Shown here: one piece after another, positions 6,891 to 12,780 of the stretch
Layout: the number at the start of each line of letters is the position of its first letter
Numbering within the stretch: position 1 is the stretch's first letter
NCBI GenBank assembly: GCA_002352125.1
Contig: DEHU01000247.1
Span: 1-12,780, forward strand
Direction of reading: 5' to 3'
Origin: Competibacteraceae bacterium UBA2792
GTDB taxonomy: Bacteria > Pseudomonadota > Gammaproteobacteria > Competibacterales > Competibacteraceae
DNA: 12,780 bases
Translations under genes and position numbers: made by a program
Notes under the pieces: model-generated
The model's input: only the letters and a program-made list of their open reading frames with translations
What the model was told of the DNA's origin: nothing
Database searches by the model: none

Positions 6891-6953
6891 GGCGGATCCC
6901 GCGACGGCAATCGAACCGCCGCCCCTAGAAGGGGCCGGCGGCTGCGATCCGCC
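6891..6953. repeat. Large GC-rich inverted repeat / stem-loop
   Basis: The outer arms GGCGGATC (6891-6898) and GATCCGCC (6946-6953) are exact reverse complements. Inside them CCGCCGCCCC (6916-6925) pairs with GGGGC and CGGCGG (6931-6941) around a TAGAA loop, leaving one bulged C at 6936. The structure forms on both strands. No T-run follows on either, so it is not a classic terminator. Confidence 0.5.
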
Positions 6954-7360
6954 GGCGCGAGGAGAAACCGCCGTGTCAACCGGTACGACGAAAATTCTTC
7001 TGGTCAGTATAGACCGTTAATTCTCGTGGCGATTTTTATCTGCAACCCGTTTCGGTCGCACAGCGGGCTACGCGTTTGCGCGGCGAGGTTCTCTTCCGAT
7101 AGCTCGCGAGCAACTTTCGGCGGGTGTCCCGTTTCCCGGCCGGGGAAGCGGCGGAAAAAAGCGATCTGCGGGTGGATCCAGAGGATGCTCGGAGAAACGT
7201 TTCGTTCGATTCCCGGGTTTTTGGAGATGAGCTCGGGAACGGGTCTGCCGCAGGTGGAGGTAGCGTCGGATTGCCGCGACACCACCACCGCGCATCCGGC
7301 TCAAGCTTTTTCGGTGTCGGACGGTTGCCCCACCGTTTCCCCATTTCGGTAAGAGACCTT

Positions 7361-8395
7361 ATGTTTGTTTTGGTGGCTGGCTGCATATTAGGCTTTGTTA
7401 GTGCATTTGCCCTGGGTTTGCACTTATCCAAATCCACGTCGGGTTTGTTCGTTCTCGATCACCCCAACGCCCGCTCCCTGCATGGGCGATCCGTTCCTCG
7501 CACGGGCGGCGTATCGCTGCTGGCGGGAATCTTCGTCGGTATTGCCCCGAGCGTGGCAGAAGCCGCTCACGCATCTTTGCGCACCGCGGTTGCTCCATTG
7601 GCGGGCTTGCTGCTGCTGGCGCTCGTTTCGTTCCAGGACGATCGCGCGGGCGTTGCGGCCATGTGGCGAATCCTAACCCATCTGTTGGCCGCCGCCGGCC
7701 TGCTGGCGGCCGGGTTGACGCTCGGCCGCTTGGAGTTTCCTGGCTTCGCCGCGCTTTTTTCCGGATGGTCCGCCACCTTCTTCACTTTGTTGTTCGCCGT
7801 CTGGATGATCAACCTTTATAACTTCATGGACGGCATGGATGGTTTCGCCGGAGGCATGGCGGTGATCGGTTTTACGGCGCTGGCGTGGTTGGGGCGGGCC
7901 GATGCTGCCTTTGTCGTCATCTGCCTGATCGTGGCAGCGGCCAGCGCTGGCTTCTTGGTCCACAATTTCCCGCCGGCAAAAATTTTTTTGGGCGATATTG
8001 GCTCGACGACTCTCGGTTTTCTAGCGGCGGCGTGCATCCTGTGGGGTACCGAGGCCAGCCTGTTTCCGTTCTGGGTGGCAATTCTCGTATTCTCGCCGTT
8101 CATCGTCGATGCCACGGCGACCTTGTTGCGCCGTCTGTTGCGCGGCGAGAAGGTCTGGGAGGCACATCGAACGCATTACTATCAGCGCTTGGTGCTGCTC
8201 GGCTGGGGACACCGCCGAACGGTGCTGGCGGAATACGCCCTGATGCTGGCCTGCGCCGGATCGGCGGCGTTGGCAGTCCATCTGTCGTCGATCGGTCAAG
8301 CGGGTTTGATGATTGGCTGGATCCTGGTTTATGGCCTGTCGATGCTTGGGGTGGGGTGGCTGGAGCGGCGACATGCTACAGTATCCGTCCCGTGA
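7361..8395 (+). CDS. WecA/WbpL-type polyprenyl-phosphate N-acetylhexosamine-1-phosphate transferase
   Basis: A 344-aa multi-span inner-membrane enzyme of glycosyltransferase family 4 (MraY/WecA type). It should move a sugar-1-phosphate from a UDP-sugar to undecaprenyl phosphate, the first membrane step of O-antigen or another surface glycan. Visible family motifs are HPNARSLHGRSVPRTGG (34-50), SFQDDR (90-95, the Mg-binding Asp pair 93-94), NFMDGMDG (154-161), FLGDIGS (209-215) and the cytoplasmic HRTHYYQR loop (269-276). The ATG at 7361 begins the first membrane helix and has a weak AAGAGA ribosome site; an in-frame extension to 7124 lacks family features. Its TGA overlaps the ATG of the dehydratase gene. 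WbpL is close in context because it is paired with WbpM in Pseudomonas aeruginosa, but sugar specificity cannot be read from the sequence. Confidence 0.9.
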   Translation: MFVLVAGCILGFVSAFALGLHLSKSTSGLFVLDHPNARSLHGRSVPRTGGVSLLAGIFVGIAPSVAEAAHASLRTAVAPLAGLLLLALVSFQDDRAGVAAMWRILTHLLAAAGLLAAGLTLGRLEFPGFAALFSGWSATFFTLLFAVWMINLYNFMDGMDGFAGGMAVIGFTALAWLGRADAAFVVICLIVAAASAGFLVHNFPPAKIFLGDIGSTTLGFLAAACILWGTEASLFPFWVAILVFSPFIVDATATLLRRLLRGEKVWEAHRTHYYQRLVLLGWGHRRTVLAEYALMLACAGSAALAVHLSSIGQAGLMIGWILVYGLSMLGVGWLERRHATVSVP

Positions 8396-10356
8396 TGCTC
8401 GAACAATTCCTGAATTTGCCTCCCGTCGTTCGCCGGACGCTGCTGATCGCCGGCGATGCGCTCGCCGTGCTGGTCGCGATCTGGGCCTCGTTTGCGCTCC
8501 GCCTCGGCGATTGGTGGCCGGATATGCTGCAAGACGTGGTTTGGCTGTTTCCGCTAGCCGTCGCCGTGCTGGTCCCCACCTTCGCTGCGGTCGGTTTGTA
8601 TCGCCCGATCCTGCGCTACGCTGACGAAAGCTTGCTTTACACCATCGTGCTGGGCGCGAGCGCCGGTATCCTGCTGATGATGGCGGTTTGGGTATTCCTA
8701 CGCGAAGGATTGGTGCCGCGCTCGTCTTGGCTGATCTGCTGGTTGGTTCTCATGGCGTTGGTGGGTGGCGGCCGGTTGGTGCTCCGTCGCTATCTGCGCC
8801 GGCGGTTTCGATCGAGTGCCTTCCGGACACCGGTCATCATCTACGGCGCGGGCGAGGCCGGTGCCCAATTGGTCAACGCCCTGCGCTATAGCACCGAGTT
8901 TGAACCGGCCGTCTTCGTGGACGATAACCCCCGACTGTGGGGCAGCGTGGTGCTTGGCCTCAAAGTGCGAGCGCCATTCAAACTGTCGCGGCTGATCGCC
9001 CGCCACGAAGCCGGGCTGATTTTGCTGGCATTACCCTCGACTTCCCACCGCCGGCGCCGGGAAATTCTGGAAGCGCTGGCCGGTTTGCCGGTGCGGGTGA
9101 TGGCTTTGCCTACCTTGGCGGAGCTGACCAGTGGCGCCCGGCGCATCGACGAATTTCGCGAGATCGACGTCGAGGACATTCTCGGTCGCGATTCGGTCCA
9201 GCCGAACGAGGTTTTGCTGCGGGCGCGGGTCAGAGATAAAACGGTCATGGTCACCGGCGCCGGCGGTTCGATCGGCGCCGAACTGTGTCGGCAAATCCTG
9301 ACCTTGCGACCGCGTCGGCTGGTGTTGTTCGAGCGATCCGAATACGCCTTGTACAGCATCGAGCAAGAGTTGGGCGCGATGCTGGACAACATGGAGAACC
9401 CCGTGCCCTCCGGCGCTGCGTCCGCGAGGGTGAAAAGGAGCGTCGAGTTGGTTCCGCTCCTGGGTTCGGTGACCCATCGCCAGCGATTGCAGGTGGCGAT
9501 GGAAGGTTTCGGAGTACAGACCGTTTATCACGCGGCCGCCTACAAGCATGTGCCGATCGTCGAGCATAATCCTATCGAGGGCGTGCAGAATAACGTGTTC
9601 GGCACGTTGTGCGCCGCCGAGGTCGCCATCGCCGCCAGCGTCGAAACGTTTGTGTTGGTTTCCAGCGACAAGGCGGTGCGGCCCACCAACGTGATGGGTG
9701 CCACCAAGCGGCTAGCGGAACTGGTTCTGCAAGGTCTAGCGGGACAAGGCGGCGCCACTCGATTGTGCATGGTGCGCTTCGGTAACGTGCTGGATTCCTC
9801 CGGCTCGGTGGTGCCGCTATTCCGCGAGCAGATTCGCAAAGGCGGGCCCGTGACGGTGACTCATCCCGACGTGGAACGCTACTTCATGACCATTCCCGAG
9901 GCGGCGCAACTGGTGATCCAGGCCAGCGCCATGGCCCAGGGTGGCGACCTGTTCCTGCTCGATATGGGGGAAGCGGTGCGGATCGGCGATTTGGCACGGC
10001 GAATGATCCGCTTGTCGGGTTTGGAAGTGCGGGACGAAGAGCATCCCGACGGCGACATCGAGATCCGGTTCACCGGTCTGCGCAGCGGGGAAAAATTGCG
10101 CGAGGAATTGTTGATCGGAGCGGACGATTTGCCGACCGAACACCCGATGATCCGCCGCGCCCGCGAGGGTTGCCCACCGTGGCCGGTCATCCGCAGCTAC
10201 TTGGACCGGCTGGATGCTGCGGCGCAGAATTTCGACTATCCGGGAGTGCGGGCGCTCTTGCGGGAGGCGGTAGCGGAATATCGACCGGAGAACGGGATCG
10301 AAGATTGGGTGTGGCGGGCGATGGCGCAGGAGAATGCCGAAGAGTCGGCCGGCTAG
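8395..10356 (+). CDS. WbpM/CapD-type nucleotide-sugar 4,6-dehydratase (polysaccharide biosynthesis)
   Basis: A 653-aa membrane-anchored enzyme of the large FlaA1/WbpM/CapD group. About four transmembrane helices fill residues 13-130. A first Rossmann-like domain follows (GAGEAGAQL, 151-159), then the catalytic SDR domain with NAD(P)-binding TGAGGSIG (287-294). The active-site region SSDKAVRPTNVMGATKR (423-439) has Met434 where classical SDRs have the catalytic Tyr, with Lys438 kept. This Ser-Met-Lys arrangement is known for WbpM-type enzymes that convert UDP-GlcNAc to UDP-4-keto-6-deoxy-GlcNAc, a precursor of QuiNAc, FucNAc or bacillosamine. Translation is coupled to the upstream transferase gene by a TGATG overlap; no Shine-Dalgarno is needed or seen. 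Its TAG stop shares the palindrome CTAG with the stop of the convergent corB-like gene. No other glycan-pathway enzymes are in the window. Confidence 0.92.
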   Translation: MLEQFLNLPPVVRRTLLIAGDALAVLVAIWASFALRLGDWWPDMLQDVVWLFPLAVAVLVPTFAAVGLYRPILRYADESLLYTIVLGASAGILLMMAVWVFLREGLVPRSSWLICWLVLMALVGGGRLVLRRYLRRRFRSSAFRTPVIIYGAGEAGAQLVNALRYSTEFEPAVFVDDNPRLWGSVVLGLKVRAPFKLSRLIARHEAGLILLALPSTSHRRRREILEALAGLPVRVMALPTLAELTSGARRIDEFREIDVEDILGRDSVQPNEVLLRARVRDKTVMVTGAGGSIGAELCRQILTLRPRRLVLFERSEYALYSIEQELGAMLDNMENPVPSGAASARVKRSVELVPLLGSVTHRQRLQVAMEGFGVQTVYHAAAYKHVPIVEHNPIEGVQNNVFGTLCAAEVAIAASVETFVLVSSDKAVRPTNVMGATKRLAELVLQGLAGQGGATRLCMVRFGNVLDSSGSVVPLFREQIRKGGPVTVTHPDVERYFMTIPEAAQLVIQASAMAQGGDLFLLDMGEAVRIGDLARRMIRLSGLEVRDEEHPDGDIEIRFTGLRSGEKLREELLIGADDLPTEHPMIRRAREGCPPWPVIRSYLDRLDAAAQNFDYPGVRALLREAVAEYRPENGIEDWVWRAMAQENAEESAG

Positions 10357-10361
10357 CCGGC
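10348..10361. repeat. 14-bp perfect palindrome spanning two convergent stop codons
   Basis: GCCGGCTAGCCGGC is its own reverse complement. Its central CTAG supplies TAG to the dehydratase gene (10354-10356) on the plus strand and TAG to the corB-like gene (10353-10355) on the minus strand. It may form a small hairpin in either transcript. No T-run follows. Confidence 0.6.
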
Positions 10362-11642
10362 GTCCTCCGTCGATTCCGGTTCCGGGCCCGGCCAGATGAC
10401 GGCCGTCTTGACCCGGTTGCCGGCGGTCTCGACGATCTCGGTCGGGTGGCCGGCCAAGGTGAGCCGGACTCCAGGCTCCGGGATGGCTTCCAAATGCTCC
10501 ACGATCAGTCCGTTGAGCGTGCGCGGCCCGTCGGTGGGCAATTTCCAGTCCAGCGCCCGGTTCAGGTTGCGAATGGCGGTACGGCCGTCTACTACGTAAC
10601 CACCGTCGGCGCGCGGGACCAAATTGCGTTTGCCGAGCGTGGCGGGATCGGTGGTGAATTCGCCCACGATCTCTTCGAGGATGTCTTCCAGCGTGACCAG
10701 ACCCAACACGTCGCCGTACTCGTCCACCACTAACCCGAGCCGCCGCCGCAACTGCTGAAAGTTCAGCAGTTGCCGGGTTAGCGAAGTGCCTTCCGGGATG
10801 AAATAAGGCTCCCGGATCAGGCCCTCCAGATCCGCGCGAGCGAAGTCCGGTTTCTGAGTCATCAAGTTGAGCACCTTGCGCAGGTGCAGGAAGCCGACCA
10901 CTCGATCGATCGTGTCGCGATAGACCACCAGGCGCGTGTATGGGCTCCGGTTGAGCCGGGCGACGATCTGATCCCACTCGTCCTCCAGATCGATGCCTTC
11001 CAGTTCGTTGCGAGGCACCATGATGTCGTCGACGGTGATCGCTTCCAGTTCCAGAATGCCGAGCAGCATCGTCTGGTGGCGTTTGGGAATCATCACGCCC
11101 GCTTCGAGCACCACCGTGCGCAATTCTTCGGCGCTGAGCGAATGCTGGTTAGGGGTCTGGATGGTGACTCTGAACAACCGCAGCAGGTTGTTGACGATCA
11201 CGTTGGTAAGCCAGACCAGCGGATAAAACGACTTGAGCAGCGGCGCCAGCACCGCGGAGGCGGCATAGGCGATGCGCTCCGGATACAGGGCAGCCAGCGT
11301 TTTGGGCGCGACTTCTCCGAACACCAGCACGACGATGGTCATGGCCACGGTGGAGGCCAGGATGCCGGTCTCGCCCAGGAAATGGATGGCGATGACCGTG
11401 GATAGAGAGGAAGCCAAAATGTTGACGAAATTGTTGCCAAGCAAAATGATTCCGATCAGGCGATCCGGCCGTTCCAGCAGCTTGCTGGTGCGTTGCGCGG
11501 CTTTGTCGCCGGATTTGGCGCGATGGCGCAAACGGTAGCGGTTGAGGGTCATGAGCCCGGTTTCGGAGCTGGAGAAGAACGCGGAGCAGCCAATCAACAA
11601 AGCGAGGGCGACGCACAGCGCGCCTATGGGGATATCTTCCAA
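10353..11642 (-). CDS. corB: CorB/YfjD-type CNNM and CBS-domain membrane protein (HlyC/CorC family)
   Basis: A 429-aa inner-membrane protein closely resembling E. coli YfjD (CorB). The N-terminal DUF21/CNNM domain (about 6-160) has FFSSSETGLMTLNRYRLRH (22-40), LLGNNFVNILAS (67-78) and FGEVAPKTLAALYPE (108-122). Two CBS domains follow (about 205-325), including DDIMVPR (205-211) and VVDEYGDVLGLVTLEDILEE (305-324). A CorC/HlyC domain with VDGRTAIRNLN (351-361) closes the protein. The family takes part in magnesium or cobalt efflux and resistance. The start is TTG at 11642: the conserved domain begins before the first internal ATG (residue 31), GAGG lies ten bases upstream, and a good promoter lies just ahead. 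It follows the ypjD-like gene after a gap, but has its own promoter. Length matches the family. Confidence 0.92.
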   Translation of the reverse strand: MEDIPIGALCVALALLIGCSAFFSSSETGLMTLNRYRLRHRAKSGDKAAQRTSKLLERPDRLIGIILLGNNFVNILASSLSTVIAIHFLGETGILASTVAMTIVVLVFGEVAPKTLAALYPERIAYAASAVLAPLLKSFYPLVWLTNVIVNNLLRLFRVTIQTPNQHSLSAEELRTVVLEAGVMIPKRHQTMLLGILELEAITVDDIMVPRNELEGIDLEDEWDQIVARLNRSPYTRLVVYRDTIDRVVGFLHLRKVLNLMTQKPDFARADLEGLIREPYFIPEGTSLTRQLLNFQQLRRRLGLVVDEYGDVLGLVTLEDILEEIVGEFTTDPATLGKRNLVPRADGGYVVDGRTAIRNLNRALDWKLPTDGPRTLNGLIVEHLEAIPEPGVRLTLAGHPTEIVETAGNRVKTAVIWPGPEPESTEDAG

Positions 11643-11676
11643 GTCGCAAAAACCTCGGTGCGGTAAGTCGGCAGTT

Positions 11677-11706
11677 TTTTTACGGGTTCTCGGTAAGGGC
11701 TGTCAA
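11677..11706 (-). promoter_or_regulatory. Sigma-70-type promoter of the corB-like gene
   Basis: On the minus strand a perfect -35 TTGACA (11706-11701) is followed after 18 bases by TAAAAA (11682-11677). Transcription would start near 11670, giving a leader of about 28 nt to the TTG start codon. It lies in the 111-nt gap after the ypjD-like gene. Confidence 0.6.
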
Positions 11707-11753
11707 GACTCGCCCGGGCTCGACGGTGGATGAACCGGCGGTGCCGGACGCGT

Positions 11754-12563
11754 TCAATAGCGCCGCAGAACTAACTCCAGAACCAGTTTGCTACCGAAAT
11801 AGGCTAGCACCAAAAAAGCGAAGCCGCTCAGGGTCCAACGAATAGCGGTGCGGCCGCGCCAGCCAAACCGCCAACGACCCCACAGCAACACGCCGAACAC
11901 GCACCACGCGACGAAGGACAGCACCGCCTTATGAGCCAAATGCTGGGCGAACAAGTCTTCGAGAAAGAAAAACCCGCTAACCAAGGCGATACTCAGCAGG
12001 ACGAAGCCAGTGCCGATCATCTGGAACAACAAGGTTTCCATCGCGGTCAGCGGCGGGATGCCGCGCAGGAAGCCGCCCGGATGACGATGGCGCAATCGGC
12101 GATCCTGAATCGCCAGCAGCGCCGCCTGGACCGCCGCCAGCGTCAACAGCGAGTAGGCGAGGATAGCGATCAAGATATGCAATTCCAACGGCCACTGGCC
12201 AGGATCGGCGACGATGCGCTCGGCGGGAAACAGCAAGCCAAGGATTAAGGTCAGGGCGCCGAACGGCAACACGACGATGCCGAGGTTTTCGACCGGCCGG
12301 ATCATCGCCACCGCCAACAGCACCGCATCGATCAGCCAACCGGTGAAGGACAGCGCGTTGAAGAAGCCAAGATTCAAGCCGGCGGGTTGGAATACGGTCT
12401 GAGAGAGAACGATCGCGTGCAGCACCACGGCGCTCCAACCCAACGCCAGCGCACCGTTTTTCGACCCGATCACATCGCCGCTAGCGCGCGCCAGCCGCAA
12501 CGCCAGCCAACCCCCGGCTAGAAGATAGAGCAAGGCAGCCAAGCTGCCGATGACCGCGTTCAT
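11754..12563 (-). CDS. ypjD: YpjD-type cytochrome c assembly (CcsA/HemX-like) membrane protein
   Basis: A 269-aa polytopic inner-membrane protein with about eight hydrophobic segments. It resembles E. coli YpjD along its length: VVLHAIVLSQTVF (46-58), the AYSLLTLAAVQAALLAIQ region (136-153), PPLTAMETLLFQMIGTGFVLL (170-190) and a C-terminal HKAVLSFVAW...LLWGRWRFGWRGR block (211-238). The related CcsA and HemX proteins act in heme handling, but no tryptophan-rich WWD heme motif is seen. The role of YpjD is not well established, although it is linked to the neighbouring CorB in cation resistance. The ATG at 12563 is chosen because GGAA lies upstream and the first helix begins at once; a GTG at 12599 is possible but has no ribosome site. 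The gene sits between the corB-like gene and divergent ffh, as in E. coli. Confidence 0.88.
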   Translation of the reverse strand: MNAVIGSLAALLYLLAGGWLALRLARASGDVIGSKNGALALGWSAVVLHAIVLSQTVFQPAGLNLGFFNALSFTGWLIDAVLLAVAMIRPVENLGIVVLPFGALTLILGLLFPAERIVADPGQWPLELHILIAILAYSLLTLAAVQAALLAIQDRRLRHRHPGGFLRGIPPLTAMETLLFQMIGTGFVLLSIALVSGFFFLEDLFAQHLAHKAVLSFVAWCVFGVLLWGRWRFGWRGRTAIRWTLSGFAFLVLAYFGSKLVLELVLRRY

Positions 12564-12682
12564 GATGTGTTCCGCGACGTGGGCATTTCCCGAGAGCACG
12601 ATGATGGCATGGAACGAAGATGGCTTGAAGCGCGATGCCGTTCGTCGTTTTCACCATTTTCGCTCTCTCGGCCGATTCACCC

Positions 12683-12688
12683 TATAAT
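12683..12688 (+). promoter_or_regulatory. -10 box of the ffh promoter
   Basis: A consensus TATAAT lies 37 bases before the ffh ATG, giving a start site near 12695. The -35 region (TTTCGC or TTCGCT near 12658-12664) is poor. An AAGG at 12711-12714 is the likely ribosome site. Confidence 0.5.
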
Positions 12689-12724
12689 CCAACTTATTCC
12701 GACAGTATCCAAGGTTGATCGGAC

Positions 12725-12780
12725 ATGTTCGAAAATCTCAGCGAACGTCTGTTGCGCACCGTCAAGAACCTGCGCGGCCA
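12725..12780 (+). CDS. ffh: Ffh, signal recognition particle GTPase (5' fragment)
   Basis: Only the first 18 codons are present, reading MFENLSERLLRTVKNLRG, before the window ends. This matches the conserved start of bacterial Ffh (MFDNL-x-RLS-type N-domain helix). Ffh with 4.5S RNA targets nascent inner-membrane proteins to the FtsY receptor. The position, divergent from ypjD- and corB-like genes, is the conserved gammaproteobacterial arrangement and supports the call despite the short length. Confidence 0.85.
   Translation, partial: MFENLSERLLRTVKNLRG

Larger units (their letters stand above)
6830..7360. other. Divergent intergenic region between kinase and glycan genes
   Basis: About 530 nt separate the two divergent start codons. 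It holds a possible -10 box for the kinase, a large GC-rich inverted repeat (6891-6953) and, from about 7004 to 7360, sequence open in several frames but with no recognisable protein, no ribosome binding site and no clear promoter. The overlapping open frames are Arg/Ser/Pro-rich and look like chance products of GC-rich DNA. Confidence 0.6.

Noticed and set aside
7124..7360. Longer N-terminus for the WecA-like transferase
   Set aside because: The extra 79 residues are polar and low-complexity, whereas family members begin at the first membrane helix, as with the ATG at 7361.
7004..7437. Minus-strand open frames upstream of the WecA-like gene
   Set aside because: Short, overlapping in several frames, no ribosome site, no hydrophobic or motif pattern; part runs into the WecA-like gene.
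9817..10977. Minus-strand open frame of 386 codons spanning the end of the dehydratase and corB-like genes
   Set aside because: It conflicts with two secure genes and encodes an Arg/Pro/Gly-rich chance product.
12564..12599. GTG start for the ypjD-like gene
   Set aside because: No ribosome site precedes it, and homologues start directly at the first membrane helix encoded from 12563.

Overview
The window reads as chromosomal DNA of a GC-rich Proteobacterium, most likely a gammaproteobacterium. The best evidence is at the right end, where a CorB-type CNNM/CBS protein, a YpjD-type cytochrome-assembly-like membrane protein and the start of ffh stand together as they do next to ffh in Escherichia coli. 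The genus cannot be fixed from sequence alone. No tRNA, rRNA, CRISPR array, insertion sequence or transposase was seen.

Layout, left to right. (1) 39-968 (+): a lipoprotein of unknown function in visibly AT-richer DNA. (2) 1134-3032 (-): a two-gene operon with a small cysteine-rich protein carrying only a histidine-kinase phosphoacceptor helix (no ATPase domain), followed after 12 nt by an oxalate/formate-antiporter (OFA) family MFS transporter. A strong rho-independent hairpin closes it. (3) 3033-3509: a regulatory region with a near-consensus sigma-54 promoter (TGGCAC-N5-TTGCT), a perfect IHF-consensus match just upstream, and repeated GTTGGC hexamers further up. (4) 3510-6829 (-): a two-component system, with a membrane histidine kinase with two tandem Cache sensor domains and an NtrC-family response regulator whose GAFTGA motif is intact, overlapping as TGATG. 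(5) 6830-7360: a divergent intergenic region with a large inverted repeat. (6) 7361-10356 (+): two glycan genes overlapping as TGATG, a WecA/WbpL-type polyprenyl-phosphate sugar-1-phosphate transferase and a WbpM/CapD-type nucleotide-sugar 4,6-dehydratase. (7) 10353-12563 (-): corB-like and ypjD-like genes. (8) 12725-12780 (+): the first codons of ffh.

The most interesting part is 1134-6829, which looks like one self-contained regulatory circuit. A Cache-domain kinase probably senses a small extracellular molecule and phosphorylates an NtrC-type activator. A sigma-54 promoter next to the activator gene drives a carboxylate-type transporter together with an unusual Cys-rich HisKA-only protein. 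The parts are seen in the sequence; the wiring and the ligand are inferred. A functional analogue is E. coli YpdAB control of the OFA transporter YhjX, but that system uses LytS/LytTR proteins rather than NtrC-type ones.

The glycan pair probably makes and loads the first sugar (a UDP-GlcNAc-derived 6-deoxy amino sugar) of an O-antigen or other surface polymer. The right-hand genes are housekeeping or envelope functions of conserved order.
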